From contig OW804096.1 in assembly GCA_942159475.1 (NCBI GenBank), forward strand, positions 138,755,972 to 138,819,971: a stretch of DNA of 64,000 nucleotides, given 5' to 3'. Numbering within the stretch: position 1 is the first letter of the stretch; each line of letters begins with the position of its first letter. Below, piece after piece: positions 1 through 12,831 of this stretch. The notes below the pieces were generated by a model, which saw only the letters and a list, made by a program, of their open reading frames with translations, ran no database searches and was not told the DNA's origin. Source of the stretch: Sthenelais limicola. Its lineage: Eukaryota > Annelida > Polychaeta > Phyllodocida > Sigalionidae. The position numbers and the translations under genes are program-made.

Positions 1-1026
1 TCGAGGAAAAACTGGTCGCTTCGATTCAAATCCAAGACCACGCTAGAAGATGGCGTCAGCCAGAAGTTGATCTTTCGGAGTGGCTGGACCAATCACAGGG
101 CTGTATCGACCCCACGTGGGCTCCCTTGACGACCCTAGCAACCATTGTTTACGCCGAATGCACTTGGAGAGAGCTCTGTGATTGGTTTATTTACACAGCG
201 ATTCCAAAGGGAAGAATCCCATTGGCTAGAGGAGATTCGCGGCTTTCCAGGGATACCAAATGTGCTGGGGTACCCTACGCTCAAATGTCCACGGCGTACG
301 AGTGAATTTAGTGAAAAATAGCCTTCGGCTCCTTTGTTTAAACCCATCCAACCATGTTAGGAAAATGTTTACCGGCCGTTATGAAGCGTAAATTATTGTT
401 TTTGGTACAAAATATTTTCCAGTCTCAAAAAAAACATAATAAAGATTAATATTACGGGAAAAAAAGTTTTCGACCGAAAAAGTCCTATACCACCTTTGGA
501 GCCCTATATCTCAAAATGAAAGTTGCCGACATGGGACTCTTTTTGATGATATTCTATCTTTTGTTAAAGCATTACTGTTGTTTTAAAAGTTGTTATAGCT
601 GTGAAAACGATGGAAATTGATTCGAAAACGTGAACAATTTTCCCGCAGTGGCCAAATGGTCTGGTTGTCAGATCGTTGTAACTTTCAACGCTGGTAGACG
701 TGTAATATATCTATCAAATGAATTCATAAACTAAATTCCTTTCATCAGTATTGATGCCTACCGGTTTGCAAACCATTACTTTATTTTGAAAAGATTTAAA
801 GCTGTGAAAGTGTCTGAAATTGATTCGGAACTGTGAGCTATTTTTCTCAAGTTTCCCTTCGCATCAAGGCCTGGTAGAACAGCGCGGTGCAAAGTAATAG
901 GCCTATACTAAAAATAAAAGCATGATCAAGTATCTTATAAGGTCGCAATTTGATAATATTTCTACAAAATATATACATTGTTTTCTCTTATATAAAGCAT
1001 ATATGATAAATCAGATAACTTACTCG
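1..1026. other. Intergenic sequence, nothing recognised
   Basis: No coding similarity, RNA gene or repeat family shared with the rest of the window was recognised. The short open frames here have no family motifs. Confidence 0.4.
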
Positions 1027-1102
1027 TTGGTTGAAGGATTGTGAATATTGCACTCGTTGCTGCGCAACTCGTGCAATATTCACAATCCTTCAACCAATCC
1101 TT
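1027..1102. repeat. Fold-back hairpin
   Basis: A perfect 25-bp stem (GGTTGAAGGATTGTGAATAT plus TGCAC) lies around a short loop, with an imperfect inner stem (CTCGTTG / CAACTCG). It resembles in design, not in sequence, the hairpins at 5.4, 39.1, 47.2 and 47.5 kb. Confidence 0.8.
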
Positions 1103-1504
1103 CAGTAGTCATGAATACAGTCAGTACATAAACAAGGTGTGTACATGTAGACAATCAATATACACTTAAATTTGTAAATGAATAAGTGATACAGGAGATA
1201 TGCAATACATCAACAATAGGCAATATAGCACACATTCTGGTGTAGACAATTAGTTGGTAGGCAACCTGTAAATAGGGTAAAGCTTGACATTTCATTCAGG
1301 ATAAGAACGGACAGATCCAAAAGGCTTGAAAGGTTGAGCGAGCATTGCTGCAACCTTGACCTCAAAGGCCGACCCAGTTATATAACAGTTAAAAGAACAA
1401 CAAGTCAGACTAGACTTACGTCAAACCTCATATCCACTACATATAGATAATTATGTTGCCAGCAAAGCCTATTTTAAAATCAAAGTAAAGTCAATCTTAA
1501 TACA

Positions 1505-4270
1505 TTACACCATCCTAACCATCATTGTGGTTGCCTTCAATGGAATTTTATAAGCCCTTTTCAGGGAGTACCAGAAGAGCTGTTGGTGATAGCCACCTGA
1601 GTACGTCACAACCTCACTACTGTATCGCCCGTTCAGGTTGGATCTACCACATGTACTGTACCACCAGGCACCATGCCTCTTTACACTGCAGCCATTGCTG
1701 TCCATATCCTGTGTCCTAAAGGGTTTTCCATTGTGGTTATCAATGAGGCTGTCCCCTGTAATGGACATGAAGGACAGAATAATTTACATTATATTAATGC
1801 ATTAAGGATCAATTCTTATTTTGGGGGATAAAAGTTAAATATGAGAAATTATGTATTATTATATATATTGACTATTTAGGATCAAGTTGATAACCAAGGG
1901 ATTGTGAGTTTTGGAAGTGGATCTCAATTATGAAGATTTTGAATTGCTAATTTTCCAACACTTAAATTAAAAAGATGGATCTATATGAGAATGATGGCTC
2001 AGAAAGTACAGATAATGAAAAAACGTTTCTGTCAAGGTGACTGATACACAGTGGTCTGAATCACTCTGGTCACAAATAGTCATAAACAGCAATTCATTAG
2101 AATAGAAATAGGTCCTTATGTATGTAGCATTTAGCATTCCTTACCTGCATTCCCTGTGTAGCCACCAACTGACAAGGGGAAGCCATCCTCCTCTGAACCA
2201 ATACTGAAACTTGAATATTGAGCATAATACGTTGTCATAGGTTCTTCAAATGATATCATCTCCACACGTAGTGCCAACATATAGTGAGTAGATAGATGGT
2301 GAAGGCGCCGTAGACCCAGCCAGTGTTCCCCGTCAACATCACCAAAACCATGAGCATAATCCTGCCAGTCTCTATAGAAGTCTAGGCTTCCATCATATCT
2401 CCTCTGGAATACCTGTAGAGATAAAAAGGTGTTTAATTAAAGTTTAAATGTTTCTCATAGGACAACTAGCCTCCACTTTGCCATCAAATTCCATTGTTCA
2501 AGAGTATAGTTTATATTGCAATAATAAAAACAATGGTAATCGCAATGGTTTGTAGGTTAGTTATAGCAATCATAGCGCAGGGAGTATAATTAACATAATT
2601 ACAGAATGTGTAACCTCTGACAAAATAAATGTTTTACTTGCCATCCAATTTCCACTGTCCCTGCTGAGGCACATGGCTCTAAAGCTTGGTTGGCCAGCTA
2701 TTGGTGTAATGGTGGCAACACCAGAAACCTTGCCACAATGTCTGGGTACTAAAAAGGGAAATATTTTAAATAATTTTATTTGGACAGAATTAAGACAATG
2801 ATCTATATTCTCCCAAGATCCAGATAGATGTCATGGGTATGATATTAGATTAGAGAATTCTTTATTTGTCTTATAACTATAAATATAACTTATTAGACTT
2901 TGATGAAAAGATTCTACCAAATAATTTGCAAAATTCCGTAGATTGTCATAAAGATATTATATTTGTTGTGTGTATGTACATTGTTTATTTCCGGGAAACA
3001 GTATATGAAAAGTTATATAAATATAAGATAATTTACACCAAAAATGGGATCGGCCCTCTTCTGTGGCTGCCATAGTTCTTCCAGAGGGTTCCCTTTAGAC
3101 TAGAGTTTTTAAATTACAGTTTAGACTAGAGTTATAAATTACAGTTTACAGATATAGAGGTATCAAGTGACTAGTAACCTACACTACTAAAATGGGATGC
3201 ACTGGCTATAGTTTCATTAGAGTGTGACCTGTTTGATGAAATCATTTAATACTTCGATCCCAGTAGAGGTGAAACAGGAAAGAAAAGAATTAATGTATGT
3301 TACCTATATTGTTTACAAGCTGATCTAGCAGCTCCTGTTGTTTCCTTAAATTCTGAAATATTTGAAAATACCAAATAAAATGTGATTTTGAATTGGGTGA
3401 TATTATGATTTTTGAAGACTGGAAGTAGAATCACAGAAGAAAAGAGAGAAATTCATAGCAAATTGTATATGATAAATGCTAGCTCAATAGTTGAAATATC
3501 TGTCATAGTATATTGTAATTAATAGTGGTAATTCTTATAAGTAGTAGTAGCAGCATCTGACAGAAGGTAATATATGATAAACTATAATCTAGTCTTCTTA
3601 TGTGTCCCCATATATAAGTTATTTTAGAAGTAAAATATTATTATAACAAGCATTACAACACTGTTAGTGTGAATTTCATTAGAAGTACATTTACCCTAAC
3701 AGGTACTTTTGTCATAATCCAAATATAAAAACATATTAAAGCAATAACTGATATCACAAAAATTACATTTAGCAACATGCAGGTAATCTAACTGTCAATA
3801 ATAATATTAGGTTAACAAAGCTATATCTTAAAGCAATAACTGATACAGACCTCCTGCACCCAAGAAGTGTTCCTTGGGGCCAGACTATCGTCAGTGATAG
3901 CCCACACAATCTTCCTGTCATTCTCATCTAACTTGTCCGCCAAACTTTCCCTCAGGGCCTTGACGTTTATTTCCAGCTCTGCTATTTCCTCTGCCTGAGC
4001 AGCCACATGCTTGGTAAGATCCACTATACTTGTAGAAATCAACTTCTCAATATATTTCTTATTTTCTTCCAATTTCTCCTCGATGTGGTCTTTCATTTCC
4101 TTCATTTCATTCAGGGTGTTTTCCTCAACATAAAAATCAAATTGGCCTTGAATACTCTTGACAGGAGCATATCTTGTTTGATTACTTTCTCCAGTGTTAG
4201 CACAGAATGTAGAAGTAGCTGATAGAAGTAGAGAGAGAATACACACAATGGTCGCCATGATGTATACCAT
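1505..4270 (-). CDS. Secreted coiled-coil protein with fibrinogen-related domain (5 exons)
   Basis: Exons in coding order: 4270-3851, 3352-3304, 2748-2642, 2412-2145, 1755-1505 (with stop). They total 1095 nt, 364 residues, and all phases close. Residues 1 to about 24 form a signal peptide. A charged, Glu/Lys-rich stretch at about 45-125 looks like a coiled coil and continues through exon 2. Exons 3-5 encode a fibrinogen C-terminal domain: VPRHCG, the WMVFQRRYDG core, DFYRDW, EHWLGL, GNAGDSL, the Asp-rich calcium-type loop TQDMDSNGC, and a terminal YSLK/TTMM segment. By family, such proteins are secreted lectin-like or matrix proteins (ficolin, angiopoietin and tenascin type), often binding acetylated sugars or acting in innate recognition; the ligand here is unknown. 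Met1 (4270) and Met5 (4258) are both possible starts. Intron 3 (after exon 3) uses a GC donor (GCAAGT). No collagen repeats are seen, so it is not a classical ficolin. Confidence 0.88.
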
Positions 4271-4697
4271 GAGGTGCGATCCTGTGCAGTGGCGGGAATA
4301 GTAAAAACAACAGTGATATATGTGCCTCCCCCAGGAACCACAGTCACAGAAATGGATTAATCCTCAAAATGTGTACAATAAAGAACATACACCATTTTTC
4401 TATATTTTGCTATATTTTCCTAATGAAACCACCTGCCTGAAAACCAAAGAGTATTTAGTTTTACATGAATTTGTAAAACCAGTATGAATCTGTCATTAAC
4501 CTAAATTAAATTGCTTTTCATTATATGCCCGTCCTGTAGGAGAGGCACAATAAAAATAGTGCAATATAAATGTTCAAATTTTACACATATTCAATATTTG
4601 CAATGATGTTTGATGTTTACTGTATAAAGAGTCTAGATAAAAGGAAAAAAAATTCCATAAAACAAGACTTAATTCTCCCATCATGCATTTGGTCTCT

Positions 4698-5560
4698 TTA
4701 TTATATGCGCATTCTATATGAGAGGTGTTATATATATAAGTGGGGTGCTATTCTTTGAGACGGGAATCCAGGTATTTACAGGTGGCGCTACGATCGGCGG
4801 CAAGTACTCGGGTGAATACAACAGCCGCGCTTCATTGACTTCAGTGCTAAAGTACCTGTTTTCACCCCCTTTGAAATATTACATAAACGGGTCAAAATGC
4901 TATGAGCATACATGTATATATCAAGTATTCTTCATACATTGCAGTCGCTGGTTCCATTTTTCCGACAATTGTGTATAATTTAAGAAATCGAGGGGGAAAG
5001 TTGGAGATTTTAAGATTGGTTGCTATGGTCGTCAAGGGCCGGAGTCCCCCAAGTCCCGGCCCACTGCCCAGCAGTGGGGTGAAAGTAAACAATGGGGGAA
5101 ATCTTAGCATTACTGTCGTTTTTCGGCAATAAATGTTGCGGAAATGTTGCTCATGTTCATTATGAATATATTTTATGATATGGATTTTAATATTATATAT
5201 GATTAATTGTTCAAAATTGCACAAAATCAGTTCTTTCCTAGACGTGTAGATCTATGCACTGTCACATGACCAGATGAGCGGAGGCCATCTCAAAGAATAA
5301 AAATATTCATATAGTATGCGTCCTATATGAACTACTTCATTACCAATTCGGCCACTTTTATGCATTTTTAATAGTTTTATGCACCAAGTATTATGCCCAT
5401 ATAATAAATATAGATTGGAACTCGCCTGCAATAATCGAAAAATTTATTGGACTTGATTCGTCCACATAAGCACTCTGTCTATGGCATCGTGCTTATGTGG
5501 ACGAATTTCGTGCAATAAATTTTCGATTATTGCCGGCTCATCCCATTCTCTCTATATATA
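4698..5560. mobile_element. Family E element, copy 1, interrupted by another element
   Basis: The outer parts match 24972-25246: a left part near ATATGAGAGGTG, then TATTCATATAG, GAACTACTTC and GGCCACTTTTATGCA. It ends in a fold-back hairpin (GTCCACATAAGCAC paired with its complement) that is flanked by inverted AATCGAAAA and ATTTTCGATT. The 4751-5297 block is absent from the second copy. Confidence 0.7.
4751..5297. mobile_element. TIR element inserted in family E
   Basis: It is bounded by TTCTTTGAGA and TCTCAAAGAA with TA on both sides, and is missing from the sister copy of E at 25 kb. It is about 547 bp and relatively GC-rich. Open frames on both strands here have no recognisable motif, so it looks non-autonomous. 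Confidence 0.65.
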
Positions 5561-5567
5561 TCATTTA

Positions 5568-5702
5568 CACAAATCATGATATTGCATTTTTCAGTAAAAA
5601 TATTGCAGAATATTAGTATGTCAGATTTAAACTGAATCCATCCCAGCATGCATGGTCATATATATATATATATGCACAGTGGCACATACAACTCCCCTAT
5701 TA
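5568..5702 (-). mobile_element. Family D fragment
   Basis: This is about the right third of family D, ending ACAACTCCCCTATT, with a (TA)n expansion inside the conserved CAGCATGCA region. Confidence 0.65.
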
Positions 5703-6373
5703 CACATCACAGTCCGCTGGCGAGCACCCTACCCCAACATGATATCATGGTCATGTTTATTTATGTTCTGTCTCTCGCCAGTTTCCTGGTGATTACAGTC
5801 ACAGGATGGCAGATAGGTCAGATTACAAGTTGACACTGACTGACATCCTGTTTCAAACTTCTAGTCATATGAATATGTGTACCAAATCTCAGGACATTGT
5901 ATTAAATATATCCTTGCATTTTGAAGGTTATCCTATAGAGTATATTTAGTTACTTTAATAGTCCTTAGTTGTCCACCGAGACACCGAGAGCAAACTTTTT
6001 TCAAACATAAGTATATCAATCATGGAATATAGAAACATTTCTGTGATGAATGATTTTATTTTTAGATCAAACTTTAAAGCATTAAATCTCACAGTATTGA
6101 ATCTCATACAACACATTGAATTTAGATCGACCTAGAACTGAACGATTTAAAAATAGTATTTATTATTACAGTGTTTAGCTTTGGCATAAATTTTATACCA
6201 CCTCACTTAAAGACAATCGATGATTGCAATCACTTTACTAGAACAGTTAAACCCTGTTCATGACGGATATAAGAGGTTAGTCTAGAATTTAGTGTTTGTT
6301 TTTAAATGCCTGTGTTTGTATTGCTTATTAATTGCGGTGACAATAGCTTCTGTGAACATAATAATTTGTATAT

Positions 6374-6608
6374 GGGTCAGATTTTCAGAAAATGTACAAT
6401 TCAACTTCACCAATTCTCTCCAATAACTCGAATTTCAGACGAAAGTAAAGTTCAAAATACAGTTCAACCTTATCAAACCGATTGATAGAATCAATGCAAT
6501 GCCGAATATTCTCGAATTTACCTAGTATTGACTAAATTGCAGTCTAATTTTGCAGAATTTACTAAATGTGTACAACTGCCAATTGTACATTTTCTGAAAA
6601 TCTGACCC
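6374..6608 (-). mobile_element. Family A MITE, subfamily A1
   Basis: Family A is defined by TIRs TGGGTCAGATTTTCAGAAAA continuing TGTACAATT, a length of about 235 bp, and flanking TA (probable target duplication). A1 is recognised by an internal GATTCTAGCAATCTGTTTGG-like segment. Both ends are intact in this copy. Confidence 0.88.
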
Positions 6609-6931
6609 ATTATATGCGTCTGTAGGTGCGATTCGGGGGTGCTATTTGAAAAGTCAAATAGCACCTTTCAAGTTTTCAAGCAAAGTTCCGATAATTTGGC
6701 AAGAAATACAGTAATAATAGGTTTATATAACAAATAAATCAAGCTGAAGAACGGAATGAGTCCCGAAATTTGTCCATCTATAAGTATAATTGTGATTTGC
6801 ACGAGATAGTGATAATAATCTGCTATATATCTAAAGTTTATATTTGATCTATGAGAATCTATGCCTTGGTATCTTATATAACTTGAGTATCATTGATACT
6901 TGTATTTTCAACGATGGCAACTCATGACAAC

Positions 6932-7277
6932 AATAGGGGAGTTGCATGTCTCACTGCGCATGTCTACTGCAGTGCATGCTGGGATAGATTCTGTTGAAAT
7001 CTGACACAAATATTTGGCAATTTTTTTTCTAAAATTGCAAGAATGTTTTCACCAATAATATAGCTTTTATAGATGATCTATGAAAACCAAATGCATGATG
7101 GGAAAGATGAAGTCTTGTGTTATGGAAACATGTATAAAACATGGATATTGACATTAGAACATTGATAATTAGTTCATGCTGAACATGACATGATTTCAAT
7201 ATATTTTACACTGTACCATTAGTCCCATAATTCCATGCGAATCTAGATTCAAAATGGCGGCTATGCAAGTCCCCTAT
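6932..7277 (+). mobile_element. Family D MITE, full length
   Basis: About 346 bp with TIRs AATAGGGGAGTTGCAT and ATGCAAGTCCCCTATT. The interior carries CAGTGCATGCTGGGAT, AAATGCATGATGGGAAAGAT and AAAATGGCGGC near the right end. There is no coding capacity. Confidence 0.82.
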
Positions 7278-7663
7278 TAGCTGGTATGCGTATTTTCTGA
7301 TTATCCTGTTAAATGAATGGCCAATAAAAGTATTATTTTTAAAAACACCCCTTTTGAGTACTGAATATTTCATGCAACTTATGACTCTGAGTGCTGGTAG
7401 ACAGAGAAAGGGAGGCAGACAGACGGATAGATCGTAGGAGAAAGAAAATAATAAAGAGGCGGGGAAGGAGAGGAGAGAGGAACAATGAAGAAAAAGAAAA
7501 GGAAAATAGGGACATCGGTCCACTGCCAATGTTTCAGTATATTACTAATAATAATATTGCAATCAGTTGTAATTGTAGTTACATGTGGTTCCAAGACACT
7601 ATTTCGTTCAACAATGCTACAGTGGAATGTGGATTCCTTTGCCGTTGTATTTAAGGCCATAAT

Positions 7664-8029
7664 TGTGATGTGTTCCAGGGAAATGAGTCATGAGTGTTTT
7701 TTCACAAGTTAACATTATTGGAATGTTCTGATTTTATAGCTATATCAATTGATGTATCAAATTTCTGCACAATCTATGTAATATATCCTTTCGTTTTAAA
7801 GGTCCTCATATGGACTACATTTAGTTACTTTACTGTTTATTGACCCCCAAAATATTGGAAACTTTTTCTTCAAAAACGAAAATATCAAACTTAAAATGTA
7901 GAAATACTCATTAGATTATTTGACTGTTTACTATCATTGTAATCGGCTTGATTTCATCTTTTCAAATATAATGGTATCTCAAAATCTAATTTTTCCGACT
8001 TATGACTCATTTTCCTAAAACACATCACA
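7664..8029 (+). mobile_element. Family B MITE
   Basis: Family B has TIRs TGTGATGTGTTTCAGGAAAA followed by TGAGTCATAAGTCGC. It is about 380-410 bp with flanking TA. Here the left TIR has changes (TTCCAGGGAAATGAGTCAT), while the right end is good. Confidence 0.8.
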
Positions 8030-9043
8030 ATATTATGCTACAGATTTATGGGAAAAAACATACGTTGTCAGGATGGAAAAAAGTTGTGGTCTTTTGAAAT
8101 TGGCCATGTCGTCAAAATTCAGTAAGTGATCAGCATAATCAATGATGATAAAATCTAAAAAAACTCTGATGTAAACTTAGATGTAAAAACAGATGTAACA
8201 GAAAATATACTGTATATTGATAATCGTGCACAAATACATCTGAACTGATTATAACAAAGAAACATTTCAAAGAAAAAAATGAGCCGCTAGGTGGCGTTGT
8301 GTGTTGACACCTGCGTATATCTTTAAACTGTCCTTTCTACCATAATTCTAGCTTGGAATCGGCAGGGGGTGGACATAATTACTGATAGTTGCTAATTTCC
8401 GCATTTCCAACTATATAATTGGGCAGTCAAAATTAACTCTTGCCTTCACTGGAAATTGGCTTAATAACCATTTGGCCAGATATTACTTGTTTGTACTAAG
8501 CTCTGACATAACGCCCTGGTTCTCCACCATGTAATATACTTGTCAATTGCAACCCCAACCCCTGGTATATGTGGGAATGCTATAGTCTATACTAAAATAA
8601 CTTTGGTGGGGGCGCGAAGGAAAACCAGTTTATTTATTTTTCTAGTTAATCTCTAGAAGTCTAGGATATGTTACCGTTCTAACGCATATATTTAAAGCTA
8701 TTCTACATGGTAAAAAACAATAATTGGGATACTAATTATATATCATTTGAGAGGTAACTGATTGCACTTGATGATCAAAGAGATTCGAAAAGATTATACA
8801 CTGGAGTTTTGAATGATTGGTTTGGACAAAAGGTCATGTCTGAAAAAATCACCCTGGAAATGGCGTTGCCATCACCAAAAGCAATAAAAGAAATTAAATT
8901 AATTAATTTTGATATAATTCTTGTTCATGAACAAGGTCAATAATGTGTTTGAATATTTATTTTTAATCTTTAATTTTTGTGGCGGAATGCTAGACTCACC
9001 AAGGTGTGCTTTGATAAACTGTTCCTCTGTTCACCCTCCATAT
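8030..9043. other. Intergenic sequence, nothing recognised
   Basis: AT-rich sequence with short homopolymers. I found no coding exon, RNA gene or shared repeat. Confidence 0.35.
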
Positions 9044-9278
9044 GGGTCAGATTTTCAGAAAATGCACAATCTACAGTTCTACACATCTCTCAAATTCTGC
9101 TAAATTAGAGTGAAGAATGATAAATACTTGGTATATCTGAGTATACTGTGTATTGTATTCATTCAATAGATCTATCTGGCTATGTTGAACTGTATTTGGA
9201 ACCTGATTTTTGCCTTAAATTTGGGTTATTTGAGAGGATTGGTGAAGGCCTATTGTACGTTTTCTGACGATCTGACCC
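9044..9278 (+). mobile_element. Family A MITE, subfamily A2
   Basis: A2 copies have a left end reading GCACAATCTACAGTTCTACA and an internal TATTCATTCAATA. This copy is complete. Confidence 0.85.
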
Positions 9279-9633
9279 ATGTATATGAACGTAATTTAGA
9301 ATATTAATAATAATCATGGTGGTTATTTATTGTCACTTAACATTGAATTACAAAATATCACAATAGGCCTAATATAAATATGTGGGATCGTTTTAAAAGC
9401 ATTTTATATTCTGAAACGAGTAACACAATAAATAATAATGGACTGGTGAAATTCATTTCCATGTCCTCTATATAATTATCACTATATTACATTGATTAAT
9501 TGTCTTTCAATGTTAAATTCAAGTATAATTGGCCGACTCCTGACATTGATGGATTACGCCTACACATTTAGCAAGTAGGGCATGTTATATGTCCTTATTC
9601 ACTCATATTATATTGGATAACTAACAAGTCCTT

Positions 9634-9722
9634 TTTTTTTTTTAAACTTGTATTTATACTAGGTAATACAGGTCTCCCCTTCTCGGGGTTTCTCGCCCGG
9701 CCCTATCTGGTCTATTTATTTA
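9634..9722 (-). mobile_element. 3' end of a poly(A)-tailed retroposon
   Basis: On the minus strand it reads GGGCGAGAAACCCCGAGAAG, then GGGAGACCTGTATT, then an A-rich tail. The same 3' end with another tail lies at 42465-42545, so this is a dispersed LINE or SINE tail. Confidence 0.6.
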
Positions 9723-9980
9723 GAACAGGGGTATTGTGGGTAGAAGAAATAGGTAGTATTACTATATTTACAATTTATTCCCTTCTATGCCACTCTGATT
9801 CATAGATGGAGTGTTAGAGGGTACTATTTGCGTTTAGTCCCCGTTTGTTGGGCCGGTGGGGATGGTTAGAATGGCGTAGTAGTTCTGCAATTCCCCGGTG
9901 GCAGTCGTCCCATAAGGGGTTAGTGCACCTATTTACCACTAGGGGTTTCTATTAGTGACTTATTCACTTTATCCCTTTAT

Positions 9981-10215
9981 GGGTCAGATTTTCAGAAAGT
10001 ACACAATCTACAATATTACACCTCTCTCAAATTCTGCTAAAATAGAGTGAAAATTGATGAATACTAGGTATATCTGAATGTATTCTGTATTGTATTTATT
10101 CAATAAATCTGTCTGGTTATGTTGAATTGTATTTTGAACCTGATTTTTGCCTTAAATTTGGGTTATTTCAGAGGAATGGTGAAGACCAATTGTACACTTT
10201 CTGAAGATTTGACCC
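9981..10215 (+). mobile_element. Family A MITE, subfamily A2
   Basis: Complete copy. The right TIR has CTGAAGATTTGACCC. Confidence 0.85.
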
Positions 10216-10333
10216 ATATATTCATCTAAACTTGACACAGTTATTAACATATTGTCCATCTTTTCTGCCTTTGATCTGACGTCCACAGACCCTTATGTTA
10301 TTCTTGTTTATCCTTAGTTACTCTGGTTTACCT

Positions 10334-10717
10334 TGTGCAGAAAATGAGTCACAAGTCGCAAAAATGATATTTTTCAAAGTAGTTTATCTACTAGATCTCT
10401 ATATGGGAATGTTATATCTAATGTTCCAAGTCGTATGAATACATGTACCAAATGTAAAGACTGTGTAATAAGTATATTCCTGCATCGCTAAACTCAATTT
10501 ATAGAGTATATATTTACCTACTTTACTACTAATTGTCCGCCCAGATATATTGCAATCTGTTTTTCAAAAATAAAAATGTCAAACTTAAAATGTAGAAACA
10601 CTTATGTCCTAATGTTTACTATCATTAGATTCCGCTTGATCCCCTCTTTCCAAATATGATTATATCTCAAAATCCATTTTTTGCGACTTGTAACTCATCT
10701 TCCTAAAACACATCACA
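10334..10717 (+). mobile_element. Family B MITE
   Basis: The left end is decayed (GTGCAGAAAATGAGTCACAAG). The right end ACACATCACA is intact. Confidence 0.78.
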
Positions 10718-11880
10718 AATGGGCATTGATTTACCCAGCTTTGGATCATGTCAGGGCCATTGATTAGACAGAATATATCACCTTGGTGACCTGGTTTATT
10801 GAGGCTATAGCTTCCAGAATAGTATCCGCGCAAGAATTGGCGTACGGTAACTGTTTGGCTGGATAGTTTAGTAAGATTAACTCTTCATCTCTCCGTATTT
10901 GTTATATCGATGGGAATAGTCAAAGCTTCTAGAATTATGGTTTCGGCGCAAACACCGGAGACCCGGCTAAACTTCGCCACAGAAACAAGGGTTGTCTGGA
11001 CTCTGTGTTTTGCTTGACGAGGTCTGCTGGCGACCTTATGAACACCATAAACCGCCTGCAGACATTTAGATTTTAGGATTCGATTCTATATTTCGTTTGC
11101 TTTTTAATGGAATAAATTATAATCCCAGAGTTTCTACCTACATCAGGCCTATGAGGAGCAGCAGTGCTTGCATGTTTTTCGGATTGGAGACAGGCTTCCC
11201 GACTCTGTACTATGATGTCATTGTCACATGATCGCATCTGATTGGCTCAGAGCGGCAGTGGCTGTTCCCTGCTGCTTCCCTGCTCACTGTCAAATCAACT
11301 TTTTCTTTGGGCGGCCATCTTTGAATTCTCCTCGCATTGAATGCGTGATTTGCGAGAACTTCCTAATCATCACTCAAATCAAAAAATTTCTCAAGACCAT
11401 TCTTAATTAAACTTTGCTAGCCAGCTTTTAAGAGTACTTAAAGAGGTTCAACCTATGACGAAAAGTCGAGTTTTGAGGCAGCAGGTAGGTGAGTGGAATA
11501 CAGAAGGCTCAACCTTAATGGTGGGGTGACATTCCAAATTTTTCAGGGAAGCCTTTGGCTTCTTTTTTTTTAAAAAAGCGCGGGGGTTATGTTTCGTCAA
11601 GAGAGCGAAAACACTACACTCTTATAGATTTTTGATGATGAAAAAAGGATACATTATATGAAATAAAGTTTGTGACAGTCCCCCTCATTTTTTATAATCT
11701 TTTAGAGATTTCATACTATAGGCTTTGTACTTTGAAAATGGTTAACGATACTTAGGAGAATTAAGTGAGTTTAAAAAACGTAGGTAAATTGTGGCAGCAA
11801 ACCTAATAAATACATATACCATATTTCTTTGAATGACCGCAGGACGGTGATTGTGCGTAGGGGTAAAACATCATTTATAA
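10718..11880. other. Intergenic sequence, nothing recognised
   Basis: It holds some higher-GC stretches (10.9-11.3 kb) and a T/A homopolymer pair near 11.56 kb. No exon or repeat family was identified. Confidence 0.35.
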
Positions 11881-12535
11881 AAACGTCTTTTGACCAAAAT
11901 TTTAGAAGGTTTGGTCAGTTGCTTTTGCTAAAGCGTTTCTAAAACGTCCTCATTTGTATTTGGTGGACAGGCCCAAATCCTTTCATGTTGTCACTTTGCT
12001 CACCAGCGGCAATTTTCTCTCTTGTTGATTAAACACATATCAGCAGCAGAATATTGTTAAATGTAGTCCTATAAGTCGTAATATGAGTTATAAACATATA
12101 ACAGCAGCGGAATATTGATAAATTCAGTCCTATAATTCATAATATGAGTAACTCTTGTACAAACATATAACAGCAGCAGAATATTGATAAATCCAGTCCT
12201 ATAAGTCATAATATGAGTAACTCTTGTATTAACATATAACAGCAGCAGAATATTGGTAAATGCAGTCCTATAAGTCATAATATGAGTAACACTTGTATAA
12301 ACATATAACAGCTGCAGAATATTGTTAAATGTAGTCCCATAAGTCATAATATGAGTTATAAACATATAACAGCAGCAGAAAATTGTTAAATCCAGTCCTA
12401 TAAGTCATGATATGAGTAACTCTTGTATAAACATATATAACAGCTGCAGAATATTGATAAACCCAGTCCTATAAGTATGAGTAACACTTGGTAAGGTTGT
12501 CTGTGTCATAATAGCTGAGAACGCAGCTGTAAGGG
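11881..12535 (+). repeat. Dispersed repeat G, copy 1, with an internally expanded segment
   Basis: The flanks match G copies at 16.54, 23.26 and 35.51 kb (TTTGACCAAAATTTT, TCTAAAACGT, GCTCACCAGCGGC). The right flank shares TAATAGCTGAGAACGCAGCT with the 16.9-kb copy. The expanded middle is listed separately. Confidence 0.65.
12031..12490 (+). repeat. 69-bp minisatellite, about 7 copies
   Basis: Units run AAACATATAACAGCAGCAGA, then ATATTGATAAATCCAGTCCT, then ATAAGTCATAATATGAGTAA, then CTCTTGTAT. Some units are 61 bp because they lack the last segment. A single unexpanded unit of the same sequence occurs at 23.73 kb inside another G copy. The 98-residue minus-strand open frame is a product of the repeat. 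Confidence 0.85.
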
Positions 12536-12831
12536 CTAGTATCCACTAGTACGTAAATCATGTCCATAAAAGGGTCACAGTAAAAAGTACATCCTCTCAT
12601 ACAAACCTATTGTCAAATAGTTCGATTTTTATGCTACCATAGCTTCCTATGAGAATTTTATGTGCCCGTTTACAGTAACATTGGTATCCACTTGCGTCTA
12701 AATGGGTGGTGAGGGCCTCCTGTTTATGTGCACCAATTATGCGCATGTTTTACGGCCTAATGGATATGGGCCTTAAGTGTACCTCACGAGGGTAGTATTC
12801 ATATCAAATGGTGGAGATAATACTGTTATGT

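Noticed and set aside
4892..5224. A 110-residue minus-strand frame with a 76-residue frame opposite
   Set aside because: Both lie inside the 547-bp inserted element, have no motif and overlap on opposite strands.
12069..12365. 98-residue repeated peptide on the minus strand
   Set aside because: Translation of the 69-bp minisatellite, without signal or family motif.
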